Below, piece after piece: positions 17,669 through 26,392 of a stretch of 55,458 nt of DNA. The notes below the pieces were generated by a model, which made no database searches, had not been told where the DNA came from, and saw nothing but the letters and a program-made list of their open reading frames with translations. How positions within the stretch are numbered: the first letter of the stretch is position 1; each line of letters begins with the position of its first letter. Source of the DNA: Pseudomonadota bacterium (GTDB taxonomy: Bacteria > Pseudomonadota > Alphaproteobacteria > Acetobacterales > Acetobacteraceae); assembly GCA_021798915.1 (NCBI GenBank), contig JAJZBM010000019.1:1-55458 (forward strand). Reading direction: 5' to 3'. A program made the position numbers and the translations under genes.

Positions 17669-18736
17669 ATGAAAGCCGTCCGTTTCCACGCCGCCCGCGA
17701 TATCCGCGTCGACGACGTCGCGCCGCCGGCCGAGACACTCGCCCCCGACGAGGTTCTGGTCGCGCCGTTCTGCACCGGCATCTGCGGCACCGACCTGCAC
17801 GAATACGTCGCCGGCCCGATCGTCACCCCGGCGACGCCGCATGTCTTCACCGGCGCCACCAACCCGCAGATCCTCGGCCATGAATTCTCGGCGCGGGTCA
17901 TGAAGGTGGGCGATGCGGTCGGCCACGTGAAACCCGGCGACCGCATTTCGGTCCAGCCGCTCCTGTCCCCGCGCGACGATTATTATGGCAAGCGTGGGCT
18001 CTATCATCTCTCGCCAAAGATGGGCTGTGTCGGCCTGAGCTGGGCGTGGGGCGGGATGGCGGCGCAAGCGGTGATCAAGGATTACAACGCCCAGCCGATT
18101 CCGGACGCGCTGAGCGATGAGCAGGGTGCGATGATCGAGCCGGCGGCGGTCGCTCTCTATGGCGTCGATCGCGGCGGGGTGCGGGCGGGATCGACGGTGC
18201 TGGTCTCCGGCGCCGGGCCGATCGGCGCGCTGACCGTTCTGGCGGCGCGGGCGGCGGGGGCGGCGCTGATCATCGTCGCCGAGCCGAACCCGAATCGGCG
18301 GCGGATCCTCGCCGAGATCGCGCCCTATGCGGTGCTGGTCGACCCGAAAAGCGAGGCCTTGATGGCGGTCGTCGGGGATCTGACGGAAGAGGGCGTCGGC
18401 GTCGATGTCGCGCTCGAATGCGTCGGTCTCGAAGCCTCGCTCAACGCCTGCGCGGCGGCGGTGCGCCGGCAGGGCAAGGTCGTGCAGGTCGGCCTGCACA
18501 TCAAGCGCGCCAGCATCGATGCGATGCAATGGGCGCTGAAGGACATTACCCTGGAGGCGACCTGGTGCTATCCGGTGCAGGTCTGGCCGCGGATCGCCCG
18601 CCTCATCGCTTCCGGCGCCTTTCCGGTGGAAAAAATCATCACCGCGCGGATCGATGCCGACGACGTGGTGGCGAAGGGGTTCGAGGCGCTGCTCGATCCG
18701 GCCGGGAACCACTTGAAGATCCTCGTCCGCACGTGA
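17669..18736 (+). CDS. 2,3-butanediol dehydrogenase-like zinc alcohol dehydrogenase
   Basis: NAD(P)-dependent oxidation of a vicinal or secondary alcohol; cytoplasmic, medium-chain family. ATG 17669 behind GAGGAGG gives 355 residues. Motifs: GICGTDLHEYVAGP, ILGHEFSARV (zinc-binding GHE), MIEPAAVALYGVD and VSGAGPIGALTVLAA. The region that normally holds the four structural-zinc Cys reads QPLLSPRDDYYGKRGLYHLS and has none. The N-terminal GPIVTPATPHVFTGATNPQILGHE is typical of butanediol/sorbitol dehydrogenase relatives. First gene of the second plus-strand operon, 46 bases before the ring-cleavage dioxygenase. Confidence 0.88.
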   Translation: MKAVRFHAARDIRVDDVAPPAETLAPDEVLVAPFCTGICGTDLHEYVAGPIVTPATPHVFTGATNPQILGHEFSARVMKVGDAVGHVKPGDRISVQPLLSPRDDYYGKRGLYHLSPKMGCVGLSWAWGGMAAQAVIKDYNAQPIPDALSDEQGAMIEPAAVALYGVDRGGVRAGSTVLVSGAGPIGALTVLAARAAGAALIIVAEPNPNRRRILAEIAPYAVLVDPKSEALMAVVGDLTEEGVGVDVALECVGLEASLNACAAAVRRQGKVVQVGLHIKRASIDAMQWALKDITLEATWCYPVQVWPRIARLIASGAFPVEKIITARIDADDVVAKGFEALLDPAGNHLKILVRT

Positions 18737-18782
18737 TGGCGTCGAGAATCGGGGCGGCGTGAGGACGCATGAGGAGGAGACC

Positions 18783-19625
18783 ATGATCCGCTATTTCACC
18801 GAGGCGAATTCGGACGAGATCGTCAACGCCCGCATGGGCGCGGCGGTCGATCCGCGTTTGCGGCGGATAATGACCGCCCTGGTCCGCCATCTCCACGCTT
18901 TCGCCAAGGAGGTCGAACTCTCCGAGGACGAATGGGCGTTCGCCATCGATTTTCTCACCCAGGCCGGCCAGATGTGCAGCGCGGAGCGGCAGGAATTCAT
19001 CCTGCTCTCCGATGTGCTCGGCCTCTCGATGCTGGTCGATGCGATCAACCATCGCCGTCCAGCGGGTGCGACCGAAAACACCGTCCTCGGCCCGTTCCAT
19101 GTCGCCGGCGCGCCGCTCCGGGCGATGGGGGAGACCATCTCGCTCGATGGCAAGGGCGAGAGCTGTCTTTATACCGGCCGCGTCCTTGCCCTCGGCGGCG
19201 CGCCGATCGCCGGCGCGCGGATCGACGTGTGGTCGGACAATGCGGAGGGGTTTTATTCCGTCCAGCAGCCCGGCCTCCAGGACAAATGGAATAATCGCGG
19301 CATTTTCGTGACCGGGGCGGACGGCAAATACGAATTCATCGGCATCAAACCGGTGAGCTATCCGGTCCCGGATGACGGGCCGGTGGGCAAAATGCTGACC
19401 GCCCTCGGCCGCCACCCGAAACGGCCGGCGCATATGCATTTCATAATCACCGCGCCGGGCTATCAGCGTCTGGTCACCCACACTTTCGTCGGCGACGATC
19501 CCTGGCTCGATTCCGATGCGGTGTTCGGCGTCAAAGCGACCTTGATCGCCCCTTTCGAGCCCGCCGCGGACGGGCGGACAGGCTGGCGTTCCCCCTTCGA
19601 CTTCGTCCTCACCCCCAATGGCTGA
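18783..19625 (+). CDS. Intradiol ring-cleavage dioxygenase (hydroxyquinol/catechol 1,2-dioxygenase type)
   Basis: Non-haem Fe(III) enzyme opening an aromatic ring between two hydroxylated carbons; hydroxyquinol would give maleylacetate, catechol cis,cis-muconate. ATG 18783 behind GAGGAGGAG gives 280 residues. The N-terminal helical dimerisation domain (about 1-95) is followed by TENTVLGPFH. The iron ligands are visible: Tyr158 (GFYSVQQ), Tyr193 (VSYPVPDDGP), His217 and His219 (RPAHMHF). The length and DDGPVGKML favour the hydroxyquinol branch over catechol, but this is not certain. No maleylacetate reductase gene is in the window. Confidence 0.93.
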   Translation: MIRYFTEANSDEIVNARMGAAVDPRLRRIMTALVRHLHAFAKEVELSEDEWAFAIDFLTQAGQMCSAERQEFILLSDVLGLSMLVDAINHRRPAGATENTVLGPFHVAGAPLRAMGETISLDGKGESCLYTGRVLALGGAPIAGARIDVWSDNAEGFYSVQQPGLQDKWNNRGIFVTGADGKYEFIGIKPVSYPVPDDGPVGKMLTALGRHPKRPAHMHFIITAPGYQRLVTHTFVGDDPWLDSDAVFGVKATLIAPFEPAADGRTGWRSPFDFVLTPNG

Positions 19626-19712
19626 GCGTGGGCGGCTGAGCGCGGACGCGTGCTTGCCGGGCCGGGTCGGCTCGGGCAGGATCGGGAGACAAAAACCGGA
19701 GGAGAACGAACC

Positions 19713-20138
19713 ATGCCAACGCATCAGGGTGCCTGTTTCTGCGGCGCCGTCGCGATCGAGGTCAGCGGCGAGCCCGAGGGGATGGGCTTCTGCCATTGCC
19801 GCTCCTGCCGCTCCTGGTCGGGCGGGCCGGTGAATGCCTTCAGCCTGTGGAAGCCGGAAGCGGTGCGGGTGACCAAGGGCGCCGAGCATATCGCGACCTT
19901 CGCCAAGACGCCGATGAGCGAGCGCAAATTCTGCGCCCTCTGCGGCGGGCACCTGATGGCCAACCATCCGCCGCTCGGCCTCGTCGATGTCTTCTCGGCG
20001 ACCATCCCGAGCCTCGACCATAAGCCGGCGCTACACGTCAATTATAGCGAGACGGTGCTCCGTCTCCATGACGGCCTGCCGAAATTCGCCGACTTTCCCG
20101 CCGAATTCGGGGGCTCGGGGGAAATGCTGCCCGAGTGA
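19713..20138 (+). CDS. GFA-family (glutathione-dependent formaldehyde-activating enzyme-like) zinc protein
   Basis: Small cytoplasmic zinc protein of the GFA/Mss4-like fold, 141 residues from ATG 19713 (GGAGGAG upstream). Zinc-binding Cys: C8/C10 (CFCG), C27/C29/C32 (CHCRSC) and C74/C77 (CALCGGH). The family is named for binding the S-hydroxymethylglutathione adduct, but most members have no proven reaction. Its position between a dioxygenase and an acyl-CoA-dehydrogenase-fold enzyme suggests an aldehyde or thiol-adduct step. It ends within a few bases of the next gene. Confidence 0.9.
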   Translation: MPTHQGACFCGAVAIEVSGEPEGMGFCHCRSCRSWSGGPVNAFSLWKPEAVRVTKGAEHIATFAKTPMSERKFCALCGGHLMANHPPLGLVDVFSATIPSLDHKPALHVNYSETVLRLHDGLPKFADFPAEFGGSGEMLPE

Positions 20139-20170
20139 GCGGATGGCCGAGCGGAACGCGGGGGATGCGC

Positions 20171-21334
20171 ATGGGCGAAGGGCGGGAAGTGGTGGCGGCG
20201 CGGCGGCTCGTGCCGGTGATCGCGGCGGCATCGGGGCGGATCGAAACGGGCCGCGAATTGCCCGCCGACTTGGTGGACGCGCTGCACGCGGCCGGGTTGT
20301 TTCGCCTCCTTCTGCCGAAATCCCTTGACGGCGCGGAGCTGGCGCCGGCGGAGTTCGTGCGGGTCATCGAGATCCTCGCCAGTGCCGATGCGGCAACCGC
20401 GTGGTGCGTCTGCCAGACCGCCGGCTGCTCGCTCTCGGCCGGCTATCTCGCCCCGGAGGCGGCGCGGGAGGTGTTCGGGCCGCCGCGCGCGGTTCTCGCC
20501 TGGGGGGCCGGCGCGGCTGGGAAAGCGGAAAAAATCGCCGGCGGCTATCGCGTCAACGGCAAATGGGGGTTCGCGAGCGGCAGCCGGCACGCGACCTGGC
20601 TCGGCGGGCATTGCCGCGTCGTCCTGCCCGATGGCGCGCTCGCCCAGGACGAAGCCGGCAATCTCGTCGAGCGCACCATGCTGTTCCCGCGTGAAATCGC
20701 CCGGATCGAGGATAACTGGCAAGTCATTGGTCTCCGCGGCACCGGGAGTGACAGCTACGAGGTTCGCGATCTCTTCGTCCCCGACCATCTCACCCTGTCG
20801 CGCGACGTGAATGCCGAGATCCTCCATCCGGCGCCGCTCTATCGCTTCAACACCAATCATATCTATGCCTGTGGCTTCGCTTCCGTCGCCCTCGGCCTCG
20901 CAGGCGCGATGATGGCCGATTTCGTGGCACTCGCGGCCAAGAAAACCCCGCGCGAGGGGCAGGCGCGGCTCGCTGAAAGCGCCAGTGTCCAGGCCGAGAC
21001 CGGACGACTTCACGCCCGCATCGAGGCCGCGCGAAGCTTCATCGCGTGCAGTCTCGAAGCCGGGATGGCGGATATTCTCGCCCATGCCGCGCTCTCGCTC
21101 GACCGGCGCATGACGATCCGCGCCGCCGCCTCGCATGCCCTCGCCGAGGCGCGGGAGGTGACGGTCGCGCTCTATCATGCCGCCGGGGTGAACGCGATTT
21201 TCAACGGCTCGCCCTTCGAGCGGCGGTTTCGCGACGGCTTCGCGGTCTCCCAGCAGGTGCAGGCGCGGAGCAACCATTTCGAGACCGTCGGCCGCCATCT
21301 CCTCGGCTTGCCGCCCGATCTCACCTTCGCCTGA
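20171..21334 (+). CDS. Acyl-CoA dehydrogenase-fold flavoenzyme (possible two-component monooxygenase)
   Basis: 387 residues from ATG 20171; ATG 20165 and GTG 20135 (overlapping the upstream stop) are also possible. An N-terminal helical domain is followed by a central beta domain with GGYRVNGKWGFASGSRHATW and GTGSDSYEVRDLFVP, then a C-terminal helical domain. This pattern fits group D flavin monooxygenases (HsaA/HpaB-like) as well as acyl-CoA dehydrogenases. The usual catalytic Glu of acyl-CoA dehydrogenases is not obvious. Next to a ring-cleavage enzyme, aromatic hydroxylation is the attractive reading; a separate flavin reductase would then be needed and is not in the window. Confidence 0.85.
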   Translation: MGEGREVVAARRLVPVIAAASGRIETGRELPADLVDALHAAGLFRLLLPKSLDGAELAPAEFVRVIEILASADAATAWCVCQTAGCSLSAGYLAPEAAREVFGPPRAVLAWGAGAAGKAEKIAGGYRVNGKWGFASGSRHATWLGGHCRVVLPDGALAQDEAGNLVERTMLFPREIARIEDNWQVIGLRGTGSDSYEVRDLFVPDHLTLSRDVNAEILHPAPLYRFNTNHIYACGFASVALGLAGAMMADFVALAAKKTPREGQARLAESASVQAETGRLHARIEAARSFIACSLEAGMADILAHAALSLDRRMTIRAAASHALAEAREVTVALYHAAGVNAIFNGSPFERRFRDGFAVSQQVQARSNHFETVGRHLLGLPPDLTFA

Positions 21335-21354
21335 GATTTTTTCCGGCTCGGCGC

Positions 21355-22437
21355 TTATTTGTGTTCAGGAAACAGGGATAACAGCCCGCCCTCACTCGCG
21401 GCGCAGCGGCCGCGCTCGGTGATCAGGCCACTCACCAGCCGCGCCGGGGTGACATCGAAGGCGGGATTGGCGGCCTGGGTTTCCTTGGGGCTCAAGCGCA
21501 CCGTCGCGATGCTGCCATCGAGGGCGCGGCCGGTGACCATCGTCACCTCGCTCGCCGGCCGTTCCTCGATCGGGATCTCGGCGATCCCGTCATCGATCGT
21601 CCAGTCGATGGTGCTGGAGGGAACGGCGACCCAGAACGGCACCCCGGCATCCTGCGCCGCCAGTGCCTTGAGGTAGGTTCCGATCTTGTTGGCGACATCG
21701 CCCTGGCGCGTCACCCGGTCGGCGCCGACGATCACCATGTCCACCTTGCCGCGCTGTATCAGATGGCCGCCGGCATTATCGGTGATCAGCGTGTGCGCAA
21801 CACCGTGTTTGCCGAGTTCCCAGGCGGTCAGCGCCGCCCCCTGGTTGCGTGGCCGCGTCTCGTCGACATAGACATGGACGTCGATGCCGTGGTCATGCGC
21901 CATGTAGATCGGCGCCAGCGCGGTGCCCCAATCGACGGTCGCAAGCCAGCCGGCATTGCAATGGGTCAGGATGTTGACCCGCCTTCCCGCCGCGGCATGG
22001 GCGATCAATTCCAGCCCGCCTTGCCCGATCGCGGCATTCTGCGCGACATCCTCCTCGGCGATCGCCGCCGCCTCGGCATAGGCGGCGGCGAGCCTGCGGT
22101 CGGGCGGCAGATTCTGGAGCCGCACCCGCATGCGCTCGATCGCCCAGGCGAGATTGACTGCGGTCGGGCGGGTCGCGCGCAGAATCTCGGCGCCGCGCGC
22201 CAGCGTCGCATCCCCGGGATCGGCGCGGAGGCCAAGGCAGAGGCCATAGGCCGCCGCCGCGCCGATCAGCGGCGCGCCGCGCACCAGCATGGCGCGGATC
22301 GCGTGCGCTGTTTCCTCCAGTGTCGTCAGGCGCAGAATTTCGAATGACCAGGGCAGCTTGGTCTGGTCGATGATGCGCACCGACCAGCCATCCTGATCGA
22401 GCCAGATCGCGCGATACGGGGTGCCGTCGATCTTCAT
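21355..22437 (-). CDS. mtnA: S-methyl-5-thioribose-1-phosphate isomerase
   Basis: Isomerises 5-methylthioribose 1-phosphate to the ribulose form in methionine salvage; cytoplasmic. 360 residues, normal length. Motifs: RGAPLIGAAAAYG, LTHCNAGWLATVDWGTALAPIY with the active Cys, DETRPRNQGAALTAWEL, TDNAGGHLIQRG and VGADRV with the active Asp. Other mtn genes are not in the window. UPF0262 lies 9 bases upstream in the same direction, and it converges with the acyl-CoA-dehydrogenase-like gene. Homologues include ribose-1,5-bisphosphate isomerase-like proteins, but the full motif set favours MtnA. Confidence 0.95.
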   Translation of the reverse strand: MKIDGTPYRAIWLDQDGWSVRIIDQTKLPWSFEILRLTTLEETAHAIRAMLVRGAPLIGAAAAYGLCLGLRADPGDATLARGAEILRATRPTAVNLAWAIERMRVRLQNLPPDRRLAAAYAEAAAIAEEDVAQNAAIGQGGLELIAHAAAGRRVNILTHCNAGWLATVDWGTALAPIYMAHDHGIDVHVYVDETRPRNQGAALTAWELGKHGVAHTLITDNAGGHLIQRGKVDMVIVGADRVTRQGDVANKIGTYLKALAAQDAGVPFWVAVPSSTIDWTIDDGIAEIPIEERPASEVTMVTGRALDGSIATVRLSPKETQAANPAFDVTPARLVSGLITERGRCAASEGGLLSLFPEHK

Positions 22438-22446
22438 CGGGTGCCG

Positions 22447-22917
22447 TCAACTCCGTTGATGCAGGACGCAAACCAGGGTGAACAGCCGCCGCGCGGTCTC
22501 GAAATCGATTTCCGCCTTGCCGGCCAGCCGCGCCCGCATGAGGGCGGCGCCTTCGTTATGGAGGCCCCGCCTTCCCATGTCGATCGCCTGGATGCGCGCC
22601 TCGCGCCCCTCGGCGATGGCGAGATGATAGCTCTCGACCAGCAGATGATAATCCTTGATCAGCCCGCGGAACGGGCCGAGCGCGAGGACATGGATCGTCG
22701 CCGGCGCGTCATCATCGCCGCGGATATCGAAGACCAGCCGCCCCTCCTGGATCGAGAGATGGAGGCGGAACGGCCCGCTGCGGCCGGGGAGAGAGAATTG
22801 GCTGTCGGCTTCCAGATCGCGCACCGCCTGCGCGCGATCGGCTTCGAGAAGCGGCGAAAGCCGGCTCAGCGCCTCGCCCGCCAGCACCACGCCCGCGAGT
22901 CGGTTATGCTCTGCCAT
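22447..22917 (-). CDS. UPF0262 family protein
   Basis: Uncharacterised alphaproteobacterial family, 156 residues from ATG 22917 (a TTG 6 bases upstream is less likely). The diagnostic stretch RIQAIDMGRRGLHNEGA is present, preceded by the IKDYHLLVESYHLAI region. Soluble, no signal peptide. Co-directional with mtnA (9-base gap) and behind the DUF983 gene. No function can be assigned. Confidence 0.9.
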   Translation of the reverse strand: MAEHNRLAGVVLAGEALSRLSPLLEADRAQAVRDLEADSQFSLPGRSGPFRLHLSIQEGRLVFDIRGDDDAPATIHVLALGPFRGLIKDYHLLVESYHLAIAEGREARIQAIDMGRRGLHNEGAALMRARLAGKAEIDFETARRLFTLVCVLHQRS

Positions 22918-22963
22918 CGCCAACGCGCCGGCTAGCGTCCGTTTGATGGTATCGGGCGCGCGG

Positions 22964-23389
22964 TCATGAGCCGCCCTCCTTCATCATGCCGAGGCTGAGC
23001 ATCAGCCCGACCGTCGCCCCCTTGACCGGGCGCAGCAGCAGCAGCGTCAGCGCCAGGGTGAGCGGCACCCAGATCGCGGCATGGACCCAGAGCGGCGGCG
23101 CCTCGGTCTGCTCCAGGATCAGCATACCGGGGATAACGACATGGCCGACGATGACGATGGTGAAATAGGGCGGCACGTCATCCGAGCGCACCTCGCCGAG
23201 CGGTGCGCCGCAATTCTGGCAAGCCGTCACGACGCGGAGATAGCCGTTGAAGATATGGCTTTTGCCACATACCGGGCAGCGTCCCTTGAGGCCGCGCCCG
23301 AGCGCCGTCATCAGCGAGGGCAACGGCCAGCGCCCCGCGGTCTCTGTCCTGTTCGGCTGCCAACTGCGCGGCAGGGGATGCTCCGGCAC
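22964..23389 (-). CDS. DUF983 membrane protein with zinc-ribbon-like N-terminus
   Basis: 141 residues from GTG 23389, supported by AAGGAGAG just upstream. CPVCGKSHIF and CQNCGAPLGE form a four-Cys zinc-ribbon-like module (about 38-65). Two hydrophobic segments follow (YFTIVIVGHVVIPGMLIL and the stretch rich in Leu after WVHAAIWVP). This is the DUF983 layout; function unknown. Last 20 residues are cytoplasm-like (GMMKEGGS). Begins the minus-strand run DUF983, UPF0262, mtnA. Confidence 0.9.
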   Translation of the reverse strand: MPEHPLPRSWQPNRTETAGRWPLPSLMTALGRGLKGRCPVCGKSHIFNGYLRVVTACQNCGAPLGEVRSDDVPPYFTIVIVGHVVIPGMLILEQTEAPPLWVHAAIWVPLTLALTLLLLRPVKGATVGLMLSLGMMKEGGS

Positions 23390-23538
23390 CGGGGCTCTCC
23401 TTCATAAGGGACGTTGCGGCGCGTCTTCTCGATCCAACGCCGCGCCGCGCCGGTTTGCTGCATTGCAGTATGGGCGGCCGCGGACGCCCCGGCAAGCCTT
23501 ACCTGGCCGGCGCATATCAGACGTGAGGAATATGGAAT

Positions 23539-25479
23539 CTACGAGGCTTCGGCGAATGCCGGGGCATCGCAGGCGGGTGCCATGCCGAGCGCCGCCTGGA
23601 GCGGGGCCAGCGCCGCACCATAGACCTGCCAGCGGCCGATCGAACTCGTAAATAACGGGCGGCGCACCTGCGCGACGCTCGCCGTTCGCACCGCACGGTT
23701 GGTCTCAAAAAAGCGAAGGCAGGCTTCGTCCCAAGGCAAGCCGCAAAACGCCACCAGACGCCGCGCCCCAGCGGCGAAATCGGCGACGAAATCCTCATAG
23801 CGGATATCGAGCAGCGCCGCCTCCGGCAGCACCACCCGCCAATGCGCCATCACCCGCTCATAGGCCCGGTAATAGCGGCCGAGTTCGCCGAGATCATAGG
23901 TGAAATCGAGCGCGCCGCTGAACAGCTTGGTGAAGCAGGAGACGCAGGTATCGAGCGGGTCGCGGAAGACATGGACGAATTTCGCCGCCGGCAGGGCGCG
24001 ATGCAGCAGGCCGAGATGGCGGAAATTGAGCGGCACTTTGTTGGTGATCCGCGCAGCCCCCGGCGCCAGCGCCCGGATACGGGCGAGATAATCGGCGGCG
24101 AGGGCGCAAAACCCGGCCTCGTCCAACGTCTCGGGGGCTGGGAATTGCGCCAGCGTCTTGTCGAGCGCATCCATCTCGTCGCCGCCGTGAACGCCGGGGA
24201 GACTCGCCAACACCTGTTCGACCAGCGTCGTCCCCGAACGCGGCATGCCGACGATGAAAATTGGCAGCGGGTCGGGATCGCCACCACCGGCGCGCACCAG
24301 CGAGGCGGGAAACCGCGCCGGAATAGCAGCCAGCGCCGCGAGTTCCGCGGCCTCGTCATAATGGACGAGGCCGCGTTTGAGGGCATTGCCGGCACGATAA
24401 TGCGCCATCGCCGCCTCATGCCGCCGGGCATCGCTCGCCGCCTTGGCAAGCGCAAAATGGGCATCCAGCCGCGAGGCCGGCGGAAATTCCGCAAGCCGCG
24501 CGGCGATCCCGGCCAGCGCCCGGTCATCGGCGTCGCCTTCGGTGAAGGTGATGATATCGGCGAGGTAGCGGTGATAGACGGGCACCAGGGGCGAAAGCGC
24601 GATGGCGCGGCGGAGCGCCGCCCGCCCGCCCTCGAGATCGCCGAGGGCGGCCAGCGTGCTGCCGAGATTGCACCAGGTATTGGCCATCTCCGGGCGCAGT
24701 TCGAGGGCGCGGCGATAGCAATCCCGCGCCGCCGCCAGCGCCCCCTCGGCATGGCGGACGGTGCCGAGATTGTGATGCGTGTCGGCGTAGTCCGGGGCGA
24801 GGCTGAGGGCACGGCAGAGATGCCGTTCGGCGTCCTTGAGACGCCCGAGAGTCTTGAGGGCGATGCCGAGATTGTTCAGCGTCGGGAGATTGTCCGGATT
24901 GCTCGCGCGCACCCGCTCAAGGCAGGCAACCGCCTCGACCTCCCGGCCCTGTTCGATCAGGAAGGTGCCGAAATTGAATAAGGGGCTCGCGGCATCGGGC
25001 GCGAGCGCGATGGCGCGGCGATAGCTCGCCTCCGCTCCGGCGGCATCGCCGAGCCGCTTGAGGACGCCGGCGAGATTGTTGTGTGCGGCGGCGAGACCGG
25101 GGGCGAGGGCGATCGCGGCGCGGAGGTGCGCTGCCGCCTCGTCGAGCCGGCCGAGTTTTTCGAGGACGCTCGCGAAATTATTCAGCGCCTCCGGAAAAGC
25201 CGGGCGCAGTGCCAGCACCGCCGCGAAGGCGGCTTCGGCTTCGGCGAAGCGGCCGAGCCCGGCGAGGGCGTTGGCGTAATTGTTACCAAGCTCGGGGTGG
25301 GTCGGAAATCGGCGCACCCCGAGCGCCAACAGCATCAGCGCCGCCACCGCCTCACCCGCCGCGAGCTGGCGCGCCGCGTGGCTTGCGATGCTGGCGGGAT
25401 CATTCATGTCCACCCCGCCCCGCCCCGGCCTGCCGGCGGGATGGGCGCGGGCCCGGCGCTGTTTGCGATTGGCCTCCAT
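23539..25479 (-). CDS. TPR-repeat protein with C-terminal sulfotransferase domain
   Basis: 646 residues. The start at 25479 fits the common MxxNRKQRRA beginning of this family. Residues about 40-330 are tandem tetratricopeptide repeats (for example LGNNYANALAGLGRFAEAEA, ALNNFASVLEKLGRLDEAA, CNLGSTLAALGDLEGG). From about 400 comes a sulfotransferase domain with the 5'-phosphosulfate loop PIFIVGMPRSGTTLVEQVL and the 3'-phosphate site FVHVFRDPLDTCVSCF. It would move sulfate from PAPS to a carbohydrate, peptide or lipid acceptor held by the TPR part. No signal peptide. Stands alone between DUF983 and a divergent SDR gene. Confidence 0.93.
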   Translation of the reverse strand: MEANRKQRRARAHPAGRPGRGGVDMNDPASIASHAARQLAAGEAVAALMLLALGVRRFPTHPELGNNYANALAGLGRFAEAEAAFAAVLALRPAFPEALNNFASVLEKLGRLDEAAAHLRAAIALAPGLAAAHNNLAGVLKRLGDAAGAEASYRRAIALAPDAASPLFNFGTFLIEQGREVEAVACLERVRASNPDNLPTLNNLGIALKTLGRLKDAERHLCRALSLAPDYADTHHNLGTVRHAEGALAAARDCYRRALELRPEMANTWCNLGSTLAALGDLEGGRAALRRAIALSPLVPVYHRYLADIITFTEGDADDRALAGIAARLAEFPPASRLDAHFALAKAASDARRHEAAMAHYRAGNALKRGLVHYDEAAELAALAAIPARFPASLVRAGGGDPDPLPIFIVGMPRSGTTLVEQVLASLPGVHGGDEMDALDKTLAQFPAPETLDEAGFCALAADYLARIRALAPGAARITNKVPLNFRHLGLLHRALPAAKFVHVFRDPLDTCVSCFTKLFSGALDFTYDLGELGRYYRAYERVMAHWRVVLPEAALLDIRYEDFVADFAAGARRLVAFCGLPWDEACLRFFETNRAVRTASVAQVRRPLFTSSIGRWQVYGAALAPLQAALGMAPACDAPAFAEAS

Positions 25480-25532
25480 CGCCGCCGGTTCTATCCTCGT
25501 CGCTCCTAAGAAATCATTACCGGGAGGATGCG

Positions 25533-26285
25533 ATGGCTCATCTAGAGGGAAAAATTGCCTGGATCACCGGCGCCGGCAGCGGCATCGGCGCGGCAGCGGC
25601 GCGGGCGCTGGCCGCGGAAGGTGCGCATGTCGTGCTCACCGGCCGGCGGCGCGAGAACCTGGAGGAGGTCGCGGGCGGCATTCCCGGCGCCAGCGTCGAA
25701 CCCGGCGACCTCGCCGACCCGGCGACCGCCCCGCGCATCGCCGCGGCGATCGCGGCACGCCATAACCGGCTCGACATCCTGGTCAACAATGCCGGGCTCA
25801 ACGTGCTCCGCCGCGCCTGGGAATCGCTTTCCGCGGCTGACGCCGACGCAGTGTTCGGCGCCAATCTCCACGCCGCCTTCTATTGCGTGATCGCGGCGCT
25901 GCCGATGATGCGGGCGCGCAAAGACGGACTTTTGATCCATACCGCCTCCTTCGCCGGGCGCTTCGTGAGCCCGCTCAGCGGCCCCGCCTATTCCGCTGCC
26001 AAGCACGCGGTGGTGGCGATGAGCCACAGCCTCAACATGGAGGAATGCGTGAACGGCATCCGCTCGACGGTGATCTGCCCCGGCGAGGTCGCGACACCGA
26101 TTCTCGACCGCCGCCCGGTGCCGGTCAGCGCCGAGGACCGCGCCCGGATGCTGCGCTCCGAGGACTGCGCCGATCTCATCCGCTATGTCGCCTGTCTTCC
26201 GGCCTCGGTCTGTCTCAACGAAGTTCTGATTACCCCGACCTGGAACCGGGGCTACGTCGCCGCCCGCGCCCGGGCGGCGGGATAG
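25533..26285 (+). CDS. SDR family oxidoreductase
   Basis: Classical short-chain dehydrogenase/reductase, 250 residues from ATG 25533 (GGGAGG upstream). Cofactor motif TGAGSGIG (about 11-18), then LVNNAG, the catalytic Ser in HTASFAG and YSAAKHAVVAMS with Tyr and Lys. The cofactor region contains VVLTGRRREN, favouring NADP. The C-terminus has the usual ICPGEVATPI. Uses NAD(P)H to interconvert an alcohol and a ketone; substrate unknown. Divergent from the TPR-sulfotransferase gene, followed by msrP after 107 bases. Confidence 0.93.
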   Translation: MAHLEGKIAWITGAGSGIGAAAARALAAEGAHVVLTGRRRENLEEVAGGIPGASVEPGDLADPATAPRIAAAIAARHNRLDILVNNAGLNVLRRAWESLSAADADAVFGANLHAAFYCVIAALPMMRARKDGLLIHTASFAGRFVSPLSGPAYSAAKHAVVAMSHSLNMEECVNGIRSTVICPGEVATPILDRRPVPVSAEDRARMLRSEDCADLIRYVACLPASVCLNEVLITPTWNRGYVAARARAAG

Positions 26286-26392
26286 CAGCGTTCGAATTTT
26301 CTTGGCGACACCCGCCGAAGATGGGTGACAAAGCCGCGATGGCGCCCACATCCGACATGTCGGCGAAACCATTGCGAGCAGGAGAACGATCC

